Assembly: GCA_902785115.1 (NCBI GenBank) | Contig: CACZXQ010000006.1 | Span: forward strand, 1 to 37,001 | DNA: 37,001 bases | From: Oscillospiraceae bacterium | GTDB lineage: Bacteria; Bacillota; Clostridia; Oscillospirales; Oscillospiraceae | Direction: 5' to 3' | Shown: one piece after another, positions 31,876 to 37,001 of the stretch | Position numbering within the stretch: position 1 is the stretch's first letter | How the letters are laid out: each line of letters starts with the position of its first letter | Notes under the pieces: model-generated | Seen by the model: only the letters and a program-made list of their open reading frames with translations | The model's database searches: none | What the model was told of the DNA's origin: nothing | Position numbers and translations under genes: made by a program

Positions 31876-33079
31876 TCTCATTGCCATTTTCATTGCCTTT
31901 TTTACCGTTAATTGACGGCGGGGCAGGGGTTAGGATGCTTTCAAAGTGGGCGTTGATGGCGGCGTCGGCGGCGGCTTTCTGGGTGTCGTAGGTGTGCTGG
32001 TAGCGGTAGACCATGGTGTCCTTATTCGACCAGCCGCCGCGCTCCATCATGTATTTGTCCGGCACGCCCAGCTTGAGGCCGACGCTCGCATTGATGTGGC
32101 GCAGGTCGTGGAGGCGGACGGCGGGGAGACCTTCGCGGGCGCACAGCTCGTGCAAGCGCTTGAGGATGTAGCCGGGATGGTGACCGGAAAAGAGTGGGCC
32201 GGGCGGGCAGGCGCGGACCTTTTCCAGGATGTAGGGCGGGGCGGCGACGGTGCGGGCGCTCTCGCTTGTTTTGGTGCCCTTTTCCACAAGTTCGCCGTGC
32301 TCGTCGTTTACCAGGGCGCGGGAGATCCGGACGCTCGCGTGAGCAAAATCAAAATCCTCCCGCTTGAGGGCCAGAATTTCGGAGCGGCGCAGGCCGAGCC
32401 AGAGGGCGAAGAGGATCGGCAGCTCGCACGGATCGCCGACGGCGGCACGGATCAAACGGGCCTGCTCCTCATCGGTGAGGATCGCGTAGCTTGAGGCCTG
32501 CAGCGTCGGCAGGCTCACGCGGGAGAGGTCGATGTCCGCGCCGTTATACTTGAGGACCGAGGCAATAAAGCCGTATTCATTGAGCACCGTTTTCGCGCTC
32601 AGGGGCTTGCCGCCGCTGCCGGGCTTTTTGAGCATGCCTTGAATCTGGATCTGGATCATGTCGGCGGTAATGTCGTGTATGTTGGTATTCATGAGGCCCT
32701 GGAAGTAGAGGCGCTTTTGCTTTTGGTAGCTCGCAATGGTAGACGGGCTCACGCTGCCGCGGCGGCTGTCGATATATTTGTCGATCGCGGTGGACAGCAG
32801 CAACGGTTTCGGCTTCGAGGCCGTCTCCACAAGTCCGGCTTTGATGGCGCGGGCGGCGGCGTAGTATTCCGCCTCGGTTTTGGCGGTCACAGGAACGCGC
32901 TCCCCGGCGACGGTCACGCGGGCAAACCAGGAGCCGGACGGCAGCTGCCGGGGCCGCGGCACCTTGAGCTCTGTTTTTTCCTGTATCTGGCGCTCACCGC
33001 ACCAGGGGCAAAAACTGGCGTTTTCGGGCAGCTTGCCGCGGCAATGGCGGCAGGTGGTAGTATCTCTCTTTCTCGGCAT
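31838..33079 (-). CDS. int: Tyrosine integrase with N-terminal zinc ribbon
   Basis: A 413-residue integrase. Residues 10-27 carry two CxxC pairs (CRHC, CPWC), a zinc ribbon. The arm-binding domain is near 40-80 and the core-binding SAM-like domain near 95-185. The catalytic set is R231 (LGLRRSEI), H324-x-x-R327-H328 (HDLRH), W350 (GGW, in place of the usual His) and the nucleophile Tyr near 360 (MVYRYQHT). TAGGAGAGAG precedes the ATG at 33079. The last codons contain the attP inverted repeat and arm repeat, and the gene stops five bases from the tRNA-like core. Confidence 0.95.
   Translation of the reverse strand: MPRKRDTTTCRHCRGKLPENASFCPWCGERQIQEKTELKVPRPRQLPSGSWFARVTVAGERVPVTAKTEAEYYAAARAIKAGLVETASKPKPLLLSTAIDKYIDSRRGSVSPSTIASYQKQKRLYFQGLMNTNIHDITADMIQIQIQGMLKKPGSGGKPLSAKTVLNEYGFIASVLKYNGADIDLSRVSLPTLQASSYAILTDEEQARLIRAAVGDPCELPILFALWLGLRRSEILALKREDFDFAHASVRISRALVNDEHGELVEKGTKTSESARTVAAPPYILEKVRACPPGPLFSGHHPGYILKRLHELCAREGLPAVRLHDLRHINASVGLKLGVPDKYMMERGGWSNKDTMVYRYQHTYDTQKAAADAAINAHFESILTPAPPSINGKKGNENGNENSGAADTNGYSA
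31876..31914. repeat. attP arm-type repeat, copy 2
   Basis: Second copy of the ~39-bp repeat at 31656, in the same orientation: TTCTCATTGCCATTTT, then CATTGCC and TACC-GTTAATT. It lies in the int coding sequence (residues encoding NGKKGNENGNEN). Confidence 0.65.
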
Positions 33080-33096
33080 TTCTCTCTCCTATTAGG

Positions 33097-33121
33097 AAAG
33101 CCCCGGAAGACCGGGGCTTTT
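33097..33121. terminator. Terminator between secreted protein and integrase genes
   Basis: AAAGCCCCGG-AAGA-CCGGGGCTTT stem plus T. It ends the secreted-protein gene on the minus strand and would limit read-through into int. Confidence 0.75.
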
Positions 33122-33144
33122 GTGGTTTTAATTAAACACCGCGC

Positions 33145-33618
33145 TTATTTGAATCCCAAAGAGGGTTTACCAACATAGGGGGTAAAGATGGCAGGGCCAT
33201 CGTCTATTTTAACATACTCACCATCATGCAGGTCAACAGACCACTCTGAAACATGCTTTGATGCATCAAAGCGCTTGTGAGCCGTGGATACAATAGTCTT
33301 TATAGAGATCATAGAACCAAAAGGAATAGATGTCCCATCCTCTGAGACGCTGGTTCCGGTTTCAACAGAAGTCGATGCACCTTGAAGAGGCTTGATTGTC
33401 CATTTCCCTGCCGGGATGTCCGCGCCGACCTGCCAGACGCCCTGCGGGACGGTGACCTCCTGCCATTCGGCGCTGTTCCATATGGCAAGGTTGATCTGAT
33501 CTTTCAGAGCGACAAGCTCGTCAAAGGACATGCCGGACAGATCCCACTCGGCAAAGGCAGCGGGGACGAATGAGACCGCGAGACAGAACGCAATAAGGAA
33601 CGACAACACCTTTTTCAT
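33145..33618 (-). CDS. Secreted protein, likely lysogenic-conversion gene
   Basis: A 157-residue protein. The start at 33618 has GGAGG eight bases upstream. The first 23 residues are a signal peptide (KK, then VLSFLIAFCLAVSFVPA) with an AFA cleavage site. The mature part has a helix (MSFDELVALKDQINLAIWNSAEWQ) and a beta segment (VPQGVWQVGADIPAGKWTIKP), a phrase common in secreted or lipid-anchored proteins of gut Clostridia. It sits with the repressor and int on the minus strand, so it is probably expressed in the lysogen. Function unknown. Confidence 0.75.
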   Translation of the reverse strand: MKKVLSFLIAFCLAVSFVPAAFAEWDLSGMSFDELVALKDQINLAIWNSAEWQEVTVPQGVWQVGADIPAGKWTIKPLQGASTSVETGTSVSEDGTSIPFGSMISIKTIVSTAHKRFDASKHVSEWSVDLHDGEYVKIDDGPAIFTPYVGKPSLGFK

Positions 33619-33646
33619 ACTGTAATCCTCCACAATTCTTTCAATT

Positions 33647-33673
33647 TTGACAAAGGGTGTTTTCTATAATAGC
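33647..33673 (+). promoter_or_regulatory. Possible weak plus-strand promoter
   Basis: TTGACA (33647-33652) and TATAAT (33665-33670) are present but 12 bases apart, too close for a standard sigma-70 pair. TAATAG (33668-33673) would give 15. A GCGGC-AAA-GCCGC hairpin follows. Confidence 0.3.
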
Positions 33674-33710
33674 GGCAAAGCCGCAATATAGATTAACGGA
33701 GGTGTTAAAT

Positions 33711-33808
33711 TTGACACGAAAGAGACTATGATCCAGGACATCATCGCACTGCTGCGCGAGAGCGACATGAAGGTCATCCGCTTCGTGCTCGCGTTTTTGA
33801 GGGGGTAG
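33711..33808 (+). pseudogene. Tiny broken ORF between conversion gene and repressor
   Basis: GGAGGT (33698-33703) has a perfectly spaced TTG at 33711 that reads LTRKRL and stops at once. One base back in frame, the ATG at 33728 reads MIQDIIALLRESDMKVIRFV and ends at TAG 33806. A one-base change would join them into a 32-residue protein of a type (T-R-K-E-x-M-I-Q-x-I-I) seen beside phage repressors; this link is from memory. Confidence 0.4.
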
Positions 33809-33811
33809 AAA

Positions 33812-33866
33812 CCCCTCAGTCACCGGCATGAATGCCGGTGACAGCTCCCCTTGCAGGGGAGCCAAA
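33812..33866. repeat. Double-hairpin REP element, copy 1
   Basis: Hairpin 1 is GTCACCGGCAT-GA-ATGCCGGTGAC (33819-33842). Hairpin 2 is GCTCCCCT-TGC-AGGGGAGC (33844-33862), followed by CAAA. A related element at 34471 shares CTCAGTC-R-CCG, GACAGCTCCCC and GGGGAGCCAA. Confidence 0.8.
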
Positions 33867-33874
33867 GCGGGGAG

Positions 33875-34294
33875 TCAGCCGGAGGAATCCGGCTGGCTCT
33901 CTTTCGCTTTCTGGGCCTCCCATTCGGCGGTAACGTCGGCAAAGATCTTCTCGACGACCGCCCACTCCGGCCCGTCCGGATCAAAGCGCAGCAGGGCAGT
34001 GACCAGCGCGCGCCGGAAGGACGCAAGCCGAGAGGCGAACAGGCGCTTGACCAGACGGCCCAGCTCCTCCTCCTCATTTTCAGGGCTATGCATCTCGCCC
34101 TCTTCATACCGCAGCCAGTTTTCATTTACATTGAATTCCCGGCAGATTGACGTAATTGTCCTGTTGCTTACACCGTTTTTATCGTTTTCAAAAAGACTTA
34201 TTGCGCCCTGTGTCAATCCGAGTTTCTGTGCAAACTGATGAAGATTTAAGCCGCTTTCTGTGCGGATTGCCTTAATCCGTTCACCGACCGTCAT
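33875..34294 (-). CDS. XRE/CI-like repressor
   Basis: A 139-residue protein from the ATG at 34294 (AGAGGTGAT upstream). Residues 1-60 are a helix-turn-helix: VGERIKAIRTESGLNLHQFAQKLGLTQGAISLFENDKNGVSNRTITSICREFNV, with the usual recognition helix near TQGAISLFE. The C-terminus (EEEELGRLVKRLFASRLASFRRALVTALLRF...) is helical and suits oligomerisation. No S24 protease domain is present, so induction would not be by classic self-cleavage. Flanked by the two REP copies; divergent promoter region upstream. Confidence 0.85.
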   Translation of the reverse strand: MTVGERIKAIRTESGLNLHQFAQKLGLTQGAISLFENDKNGVSNRTITSICREFNVNENWLRYEEGEMHSPENEEEELGRLVKRLFASRLASFRRALVTALLRFDPDGPEWAVVEKIFADVTAEWEAQKAKESQPDSSG

Positions 34295-34315
34295 TATATC
34301 ACCTCTCATTTTGCA

Positions 34316-34344
34316 CTATAACACAAGATATAGATTCTCGTCAA
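34316..34344 (-). promoter_or_regulatory. Promoter for the repressor gene (minus strand)
   Basis: On the minus strand, TTGACG (34339-34344), 17 bases, then TTATAG (34316-34321), followed by the ribosome site and ATG of the repressor. Confidence 0.65.
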
Positions 34345-34353
34345 GATGGAAAT

Positions 34354-34410
34354 TTAGAAGCTAATAAAAATAACGCTTGACAAAGTTTAGAAAAAATGCT
34401 AAGTTATTAG
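34354..34410. promoter_or_regulatory. Candidate repressor operators
   Basis: Half-sites TTAG and CTAA recur in inverted pairs: TTAG-AAG-CTAA (34354-34364), TTAG-N8-CTAA (34387-34402) and CTAA-GTTA-TTAG (34399-34410). They surround and overlap the rightward promoter. Confidence 0.45.
34377..34405 (+). promoter_or_regulatory. Rightward early promoter
   Basis: TTGACA (34377-34382), 17-base spacer, TAAGTT (34400-34405). Divergent from the repressor promoter and upstream of the early genes through the circular join. Confidence 0.7.
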
Positions 34411-34470
34411 TGCCTAAAGTAAAGGCGCTACAAAAATCAGCATCCCGCAGAGCCGCCCCGGTTACCTCTC

Positions 34471-34520
34471 TCAGTCGCCGCCGCACGCACCGGCGACAGC
34501 TCCCCCAAAGGGGGAGCCAA
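34471..34520. repeat. Double-hairpin REP element, copy 2
   Basis: GTCGCCG...CGGCGAC (34474-34497) and GCTCCCCC-AAA-GGGGGAGC (34499-34517), then CAA. Same order and spacing of hairpins as the copy at 33812. It lies in the leader of the early operon. Confidence 0.8.
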
Positions 34521-34556
34521 GCACCCCGGGGCGGGGACGTGGGAGGAGAGGAGATT

Positions 34557-34826
34557 ATGAAGACAAGCACAATTATTACGATCCACCAGGTTCTGGAGCA
34601 TGAGATGTCCGTGCATGCAATGATTCTCCAGGACGAGGGGAAAAAGGAAGCCGACCCGAAGACTCCAGGCGCTGCTTTTGCGTTTGACATGCTCGCCATG
34701 CTTCACAGGTCCGCGTTTGACATGGCGGAAAAGAACCTCGCGGAGGTCAAGGCCGCGCTGGAGGATTTCGACGCCCAGGACTGGAGCGCGGCGGTGCACG
34801 AAGGCTGCAAGGGAACCTGTAAGTAA
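34557..34826 (+). CDS. First early gene, hypothetical protein
   Basis: An 89-residue helical protein from the ATG at 34557 with GGAGGAGAGGAG upstream. Visible: HQVLEHEMSVHAMILQDEGKKEAD, AFAFDMLAMLHRSAFDMAEKNLAEVKAALEDF, ending CKGTCK. No family recognised. Its place as the first gene of the early operon makes an antirepressor or host-takeover role possible only as a guess. Confidence 0.65.
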   Translation: MKTSTIITIHQVLEHEMSVHAMILQDEGKKEADPKTPGAAFAFDMLAMLHRSAFDMAEKNLAEVKAALEDFDAQDWSAAVHEGCKGTCK

Positions 34827-34861
34827 TTCCGACAAGTTCATCAGAAAGAGAGAGAAAGACG

Positions 34862-35050
34862 ATGAAAGAAGACATCAAAAAGATTCTGTTTATCAAGGCC
34901 ATGGCCGCGCTGGAGGCCTACTAGGCCGCGGTCAAAACGCGGTATCCGTCCGAGGAGGCCAAGTACCGGCACGAGCGCTTTTGTGCGATCTGGGACGTGA
35001 TCGAGGAGGCCGGGCTCGCCGAAGAGTACGAAACCTGGAAGGAGGGGTGA
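34862..35050 (+). pseudogene. Early gene interrupted by an in-frame amber codon
   Basis: A 62-residue frame from ATG 34862: KEDIKKILFIKAMAALEAY, then TAG (34922-34924) at codon 21, then AAVKTRYPSEEAKYRHERFCAIWDVIEEAGLAEEYETWKEG to TGA 35048. Codon use and helix character continue across the TAG, which looks like a TGG or CAG changed to TAG. AGAGAGAAAGACG lies upstream. TAG is used as a normal stop in the endolysin and the 31166 gene, so the phage is not generally TAG-recoded. Confidence 0.6.
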
Positions 35051-35069
35051 GCCCCCCCCCTCCCAATAT

Positions 35070-35127
35070 GCGGCGCACGGACGCGGAGCCAATGCTCCAG
35101 CCGGTTCGACTCCGGCACGCCGCGCCA
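35070..35127 (+). tRNA. tRNA-like element (58 nt), too short for a normal tRNA
   Basis: The 5' arm GCGGCGC (35070-35076) pairs with ACGCCGC (35117-35123) at six of seven positions, followed by discriminator G and encoded CCA (35125-35127). The T-arm is textbook: GCCGG-TTCGACT-CCGGC (35100-35116). Between them is a short GGAGC-CAAT-GCTCC hairpin. The D-arm and a normal 7-base anticodon loop are missing. It may be a degenerate tRNA, a tRNA mimic, or a processing element for the RNA that follows. Confidence 0.6.
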
Positions 35128-35690
35128 ACGGATGGCGGCAGAGGCGGCAGGCCCGTCTGAGCTTTGCCAGCACAGCTCCCCACGCCTGCGTCAGAAGAGC
35201 CCGGCTTTGTTCCGTTTTCCCGGTTTGCGTAAGAGCCGGGAAAACTCCACAGCCGCCGTGCCCTTCTTCCTTTCCGAACCGAACCCGCGTTGCTGGGCTT
35301 CGGTTCGGTGAGACGCGGAAACGCGGTCTGGCGGCGAGCTCCGGACTGACACCAGGGAACCACCGCCCGCACCGACATCCGTACCAGCAGCGCGAAGGCA
35401 GGGGCCTCTTTCGGGGCCCAGCGCTGCATGCTGAATCTCCTAACGGGTCAGGCCCGCGGGACGCGGGTCTGATTCGGGGGAGGGGCGGAATACGCCAGGC
35501 TTTGACAATTAAATGCCCGCGGCCGCGGGCGATGGTAGGGCGGCGGTTTTTCGCGCGGTTTTGTCTCTCCCGCGCACAAACCTCTTTCTTCAGCGCAGCC
35601 TCATTCTCCATACATGTATTTATCCTTTTTCCTTTCCTGCCGCCCTATCATCGCGCACGACCGAGCGGTCTGCAATCTAAAAGAGAGAGG
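35128..35690 (+). ncRNA. Candidate large structured RNA (~560 nt, GC-rich, gene-free)
   Basis: No credible gene lies here on either strand; the long minus-strand frame covering it is a low-complexity Arg/Pro/Gly shadow of the sort seen over tRNAs. Many strong hairpins are visible: GTTTTCCCGG/CCGGGAAAAC (35214-35245, enclosed by CGGCT/AGCCG); CCGAACCGAA/TTCGGTTCGG (35274-35308); CGCG-GAAA-CGCG with a GNRA loop (35313-35325); CAGCAGCGC/GCGCTGC around a GGGCC/GGCCC stem (35385-35430); TCAGGCCCGCG-GGA-CGCGGGTCTGA (35448-35472); palindrome GCCCGCGGCCGCGGGC (35515-35530); GCGCGG/CCGCGC (35552-35575). Strand is assigned by the T-rich 3' end. Size, phage setting and neighbouring tRNA-like element recall GOLLD/ROOL-type RNAs; identity is unproven. 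Confidence 0.5.
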
Positions 35691-35698
35691 TGATGATG

Positions 35699-35851
35699 AT
35701 GTCCAATCGCAAAGACGCGGCGGCGCTGCTGGCCAAACTGCCGGAGGCCGTCCAGGATCAGATCTTAGCCCGGATCGAGGGCGCGGCGCTGGCGCTGGAC
35801 GTATTGCAGGCGCAGGGCCAGACGAGCGAGACTCCGGGCGGTGCGGCGTGA
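35699..35851 (+). CDS. Small helical early protein
   Basis: A 50-residue protein: SNRKDAAALLAKLPEAVQDQILARIEGAALALDVL, ending TPGGAA. There are three tandem ATGs (35693, 35696, 35699) after GAGAGAGGTG; the last has the best spacing. The stop overlaps the next start (GTGA). Resembles small phage early proteins of unknown role. Confidence 0.6.
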   Translation: MSNRKDAAALLAKLPEAVQDQILARIEGAALALDVLQAQGQTSETPGGAA

Positions 35852-36018
35852 GCCGTGCCGCTTCGTGCCCCCGGGACTGCCCCGGGCGGCGCGTCGGCTG
35901 CCACAGCCGCTGCCGGGAATACCGCGAGCGGCGTGAGAAGGATCTGCGGCGCTATGAGCAGCAGAAGCTCAGCCGAATGATCGACGAGGTGCGTTATTCC
36001 GGCGCGCCCAAAAAGTAA
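35848..36018 (+). CDS. Small Cys-rich early protein
   Basis: A 56-residue protein from a GTG that overlaps the upstream stop. The N-terminal CPRDCPGRRVGCHSRCREY has four Cys and one His with the spacing of a small zinc-binding motif, common in short early proteins of Clostridia phages. The rest is a basic helix (RREKDLRRYEQQKLSRM). Confidence 0.65.
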   Translation: MSRAASCPRDCPGRRVGCHSRCREYRERREKDLRRYEQQKLSRMIDEVRYSGAPKK

Positions 36019-36034
36019 GAGAGAGAGGTGCAGC

Positions 36035-36295
36035 ATGCCCAGAACACGATTTGACAAACTCTGCGAGCAGAAGGAGCCGCCCATCGACTGGCTCAAGGCC
36101 GCGATATTGGAGCGCATGGACACCAAGCACATGACCAAGCAGGCCCTGGCGGACGCCGCCGGGATCGGCAGGGACAATATGCTGGTGCTCATGCGAAAAA
36201 GCCCCATGGACTGGAAGCGCGAGCAGCGTGAGAGCGTCTGCCGCGCGCTCGGGATCGAAACCGTGCTGACCGTGGTCGGTCAGCCGCATATATGA
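36035..36295 (+). CDS. HTH-like early regulatory candidate
   Basis: An 86-residue protein with a likely helix-turn-helix: MTKQALADAAGIGRDNMLVLMRKSP, resembling the XRE/Cro recognition-helix pattern. GAGAGAGGTG lies eight bases upstream. Being early and downstream of the rightward promoter suggests a Cro-like or anti-repressor regulator; this is inference. Confidence 0.6.
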   Translation: MPRTRFDKLCEQKEPPIDWLKAAILERMDTKHMTKQALADAAGIGRDNMLVLMRKSPMDWKREQRESVCRALGIETVLTVVGQPHI

Positions 36296-36307
36296 GGAGG
36301 AATCAGC

Positions 36308-37001
36308 ATGCCAAACGAAACAAAACGAGTTGACCCGTCTTTTTTGGACGGGAAAGAGCCGCTTGCTGTCGGATACAAAATTTTTGAGTACGACGGCGGC
36401 GCAAACGGCGGGTACTGCTACTGCGACGAGAACAACGTCATGGAGGGCAGCGTCCACACGGTGACAGGCGTAATCGGGCTTTGCAACTGGGGCCTGCATT
36501 TTTGTGAGGCCTCGCTGGACTGCCTGCAATACGCTGATCCGCTGACATGGAATCGCTTTGCAAAGGTCGCGGCCTATGACGAGGTCAAGAAGGGCGATGA
36601 CAAGAGCGTGGCCAGGACGCTTAAGATTGTCGAGGAACTTGATTTTGACAAGTTTATAAGAGAGATCCGCGCCTCCTCCGGCGTCAGCGCCTCCTCCGGC
36701 GTCAGCGCCTCCTACGGCGTCCGCGACTCCTCCGGCGTCAGCGCCTCCTACGGCGTCCGCGACTCCTCCGGAGTCAGCGCCTCCTCCGGAGTCAGCGCCT
36801 CCTACGGCGTCAGCGCCTCCTCCGGCGTCAGCGCCTCCTACGGCGTCCGCGACTCCTCCGGAGTCAGCGCCTCCTACGGAGTCAGCGCCTCCTCCGGCGT
36901 CCGCGCCTCCTCCGGAGTCAGCGCCTCCTACGGCGTCAGCGCCTCCTCCGGCGTCAGCGCCTCCTACGGCGTCCGCGACTCCTCCGGCGTCAGCGACTCC
37001 T
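36308..37001 (+). CDS. Hexapeptide-repeat phage protein, 5' part
   Basis: The gene starts at ATG 36308 (AGGAGG eight bases upstream) and continues across the circular join to 515; bases 36903-37001 duplicate 1-99. Residues 1-120 are a domain with DGKEPLAVGYKIFEYDGG, then GGYCYCDENNVMEGS and IGLCNWGLHFCEASLDCLQY, the conserved 'G.HFCE.PLDCL.YY' phrase of DUF7666-like phage proteins. From residue 122 the [AD]S[SY]GV[SR] repeats begin. Function of the family is unknown. Confidence 0.8.
   Translation, partial: MPNETKRVDPSFLDGKEPLAVGYKIFEYDGGANGGYCYCDENNVMEGSVHTVTGVIGLCNWGLHFCEASLDCLQYADPLTWNRFAKVAAYDEVKKGDDKSVARTLKIVEELDFDKFIREIRASSGVSASSGVSASYGVRDSSGVSASYGVRDSSGVSASSGVSASYGVSASSGVSASYGVRDSSGVSASYGVSASSGVRASSGVSASYGVSASSGVSASYGVRDSSGVSDS
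36671..37001. repeat. 18-bp tandem repeat array, left half (thirteen units plus the duplicated end)
   Basis: Thirteen 18-bp units from 36671 to 36904. Variation is ordered: a block of seven units repeats as a 126-bp higher-order unit (36777-36861 matches 36903-36987 over 85 bases). In the protein, GVR is always followed by D or A and GVS by A or D, with R-D the commonest pair. Confidence 0.9.
36903..37001. other. 99-bp direct terminal repeat, evidence of a circular genome
   Basis: Bases 36903-37001 are identical to bases 1-99, and the reading frame of the repeat gene is the same on both sides. The overlap length of 99 is a typical assembly k-mer, so the true genome is probably 36,902 bp and circular. 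Because the overlap lies in a repeat array, the exact number of units is not certain. Confidence 0.85.

Noticed and set aside
32639..33178. Plus-strand 179-residue frame opposite integrase
   Set aside because: Antisense to a clear tyrosine integrase; composition is a reverse-frame artefact.
33641..33865. Minus-strand 74-residue frame between conversion gene and repressor
   Set aside because: It runs through two hairpins of a REP element and the plus-strand ribosome site; no domain or start context.
34862..35050. Whole-genome TAG recoding
   Set aside because: The endolysin and the 31166 gene end in TAG with no continuing coding frame, so TAG works as a stop.
34841..35611. A 256-residue open frame on the minus strand across the tRNA-like and RNA region
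   Set aside because: Composition is Arg/Pro/Gly/Ala-rich with no domain, and it has the phrases that appear whenever a tRNA T-arm is translated in reverse. The hairpins explain its openness.

Overview
The window is a complete, or near-complete, genome of a temperate siphovirus-like phage of a high-GC Gram-positive gut bacterium, most likely a Clostridia/Oscillospirales host. The host call is an inference: it rests on the portal, Gp19-like connector, GH25 endolysin, XhlA-like and Hol44-like proteins, double-hairpin intergenic repeats of the kind common in that group, and the overall gene style. The first 99 bases (1-99) and the last 99 bases (36903-37001) are identical, and one hexapeptide-repeat gene reads in frame through the join. 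This is the signature of a circular molecule of about 36,902 bp cut open inside a repeat array.

Layout. (1) Control and integration, minus strand, about 31.6-34.3 kb: a tyrosine integrase whose 3' end runs into an attP (a 27-bp tRNA 3'-end core flanked by two copies of an arm-type repeat), a small secreted protein likely to be a lysogenic-conversion gene, and an XRE/CI-like repressor with a divergent promoter region. (2) Early rightward genes, 34.4 kb through the join to 7.0 kb: small proteins, one gene with an in-frame amber codon, a tRNA-like element followed by about 560 bp of GC-rich, hairpin-dense, gene-free DNA that may encode a large structured RNA, the hexapeptide-repeat protein, an initiator with five internal 21-bp iterons, a DnaB helicase, ParA and a composite ParB, small proteins, and an HUH-type rolling-circle-like protein. 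(3) Packaging and head, 7.4-16 kb: HNH nuclease, portal, MuF-like protein, an adenine-methylase-like NPPF protein, large terminase (downstream of the portal, which is unusual), scaffold, HK97-type capsid and connectors. (4) Tail, 15.8-26.6 kb: tube protein, tail chaperones joined by a classic -1 frameshift, a short tape measure, a 975-residue Dit/Fn3 protein, baseplate hub, fibre, a leucine-rich-repeat protein and a glycerophosphodiesterase-like protein. The last two are AT-richer than the rest. (5) Lysis and accessory genes, 26.6-31.6 kb: small membrane proteins, GH25 lysozyme, holin, XhlA-like protein, a papain-like-fold candidate, and a set of Gly- and Pro-rich proteins including a jelly-roll-like one.

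How it works together. The repressor represses the rightward promoter at about 34.38 kb in lysogeny. On induction, the rightward genes express the initiator/helicase, partition genes, then packaging, virion and lysis genes in one direction, punctuated by strong hairpin terminators at 7.3, 12.3, 29.6 and 31.6 kb. Carrying both an integrase with attP and ParAB leaves open whether the phage also has an extrachromosomal, partitioned state.

Most noteworthy: the tRNA-like plus structured-RNA region (35.07-35.69 kb); the ParB protein whose three domains are joined by two copies of the same repeat; the hexapeptide array at the circular join; and the LRR and glycerophosphodiesterase tail proteins. All functional names are from reading motifs by eye; no database search was run.
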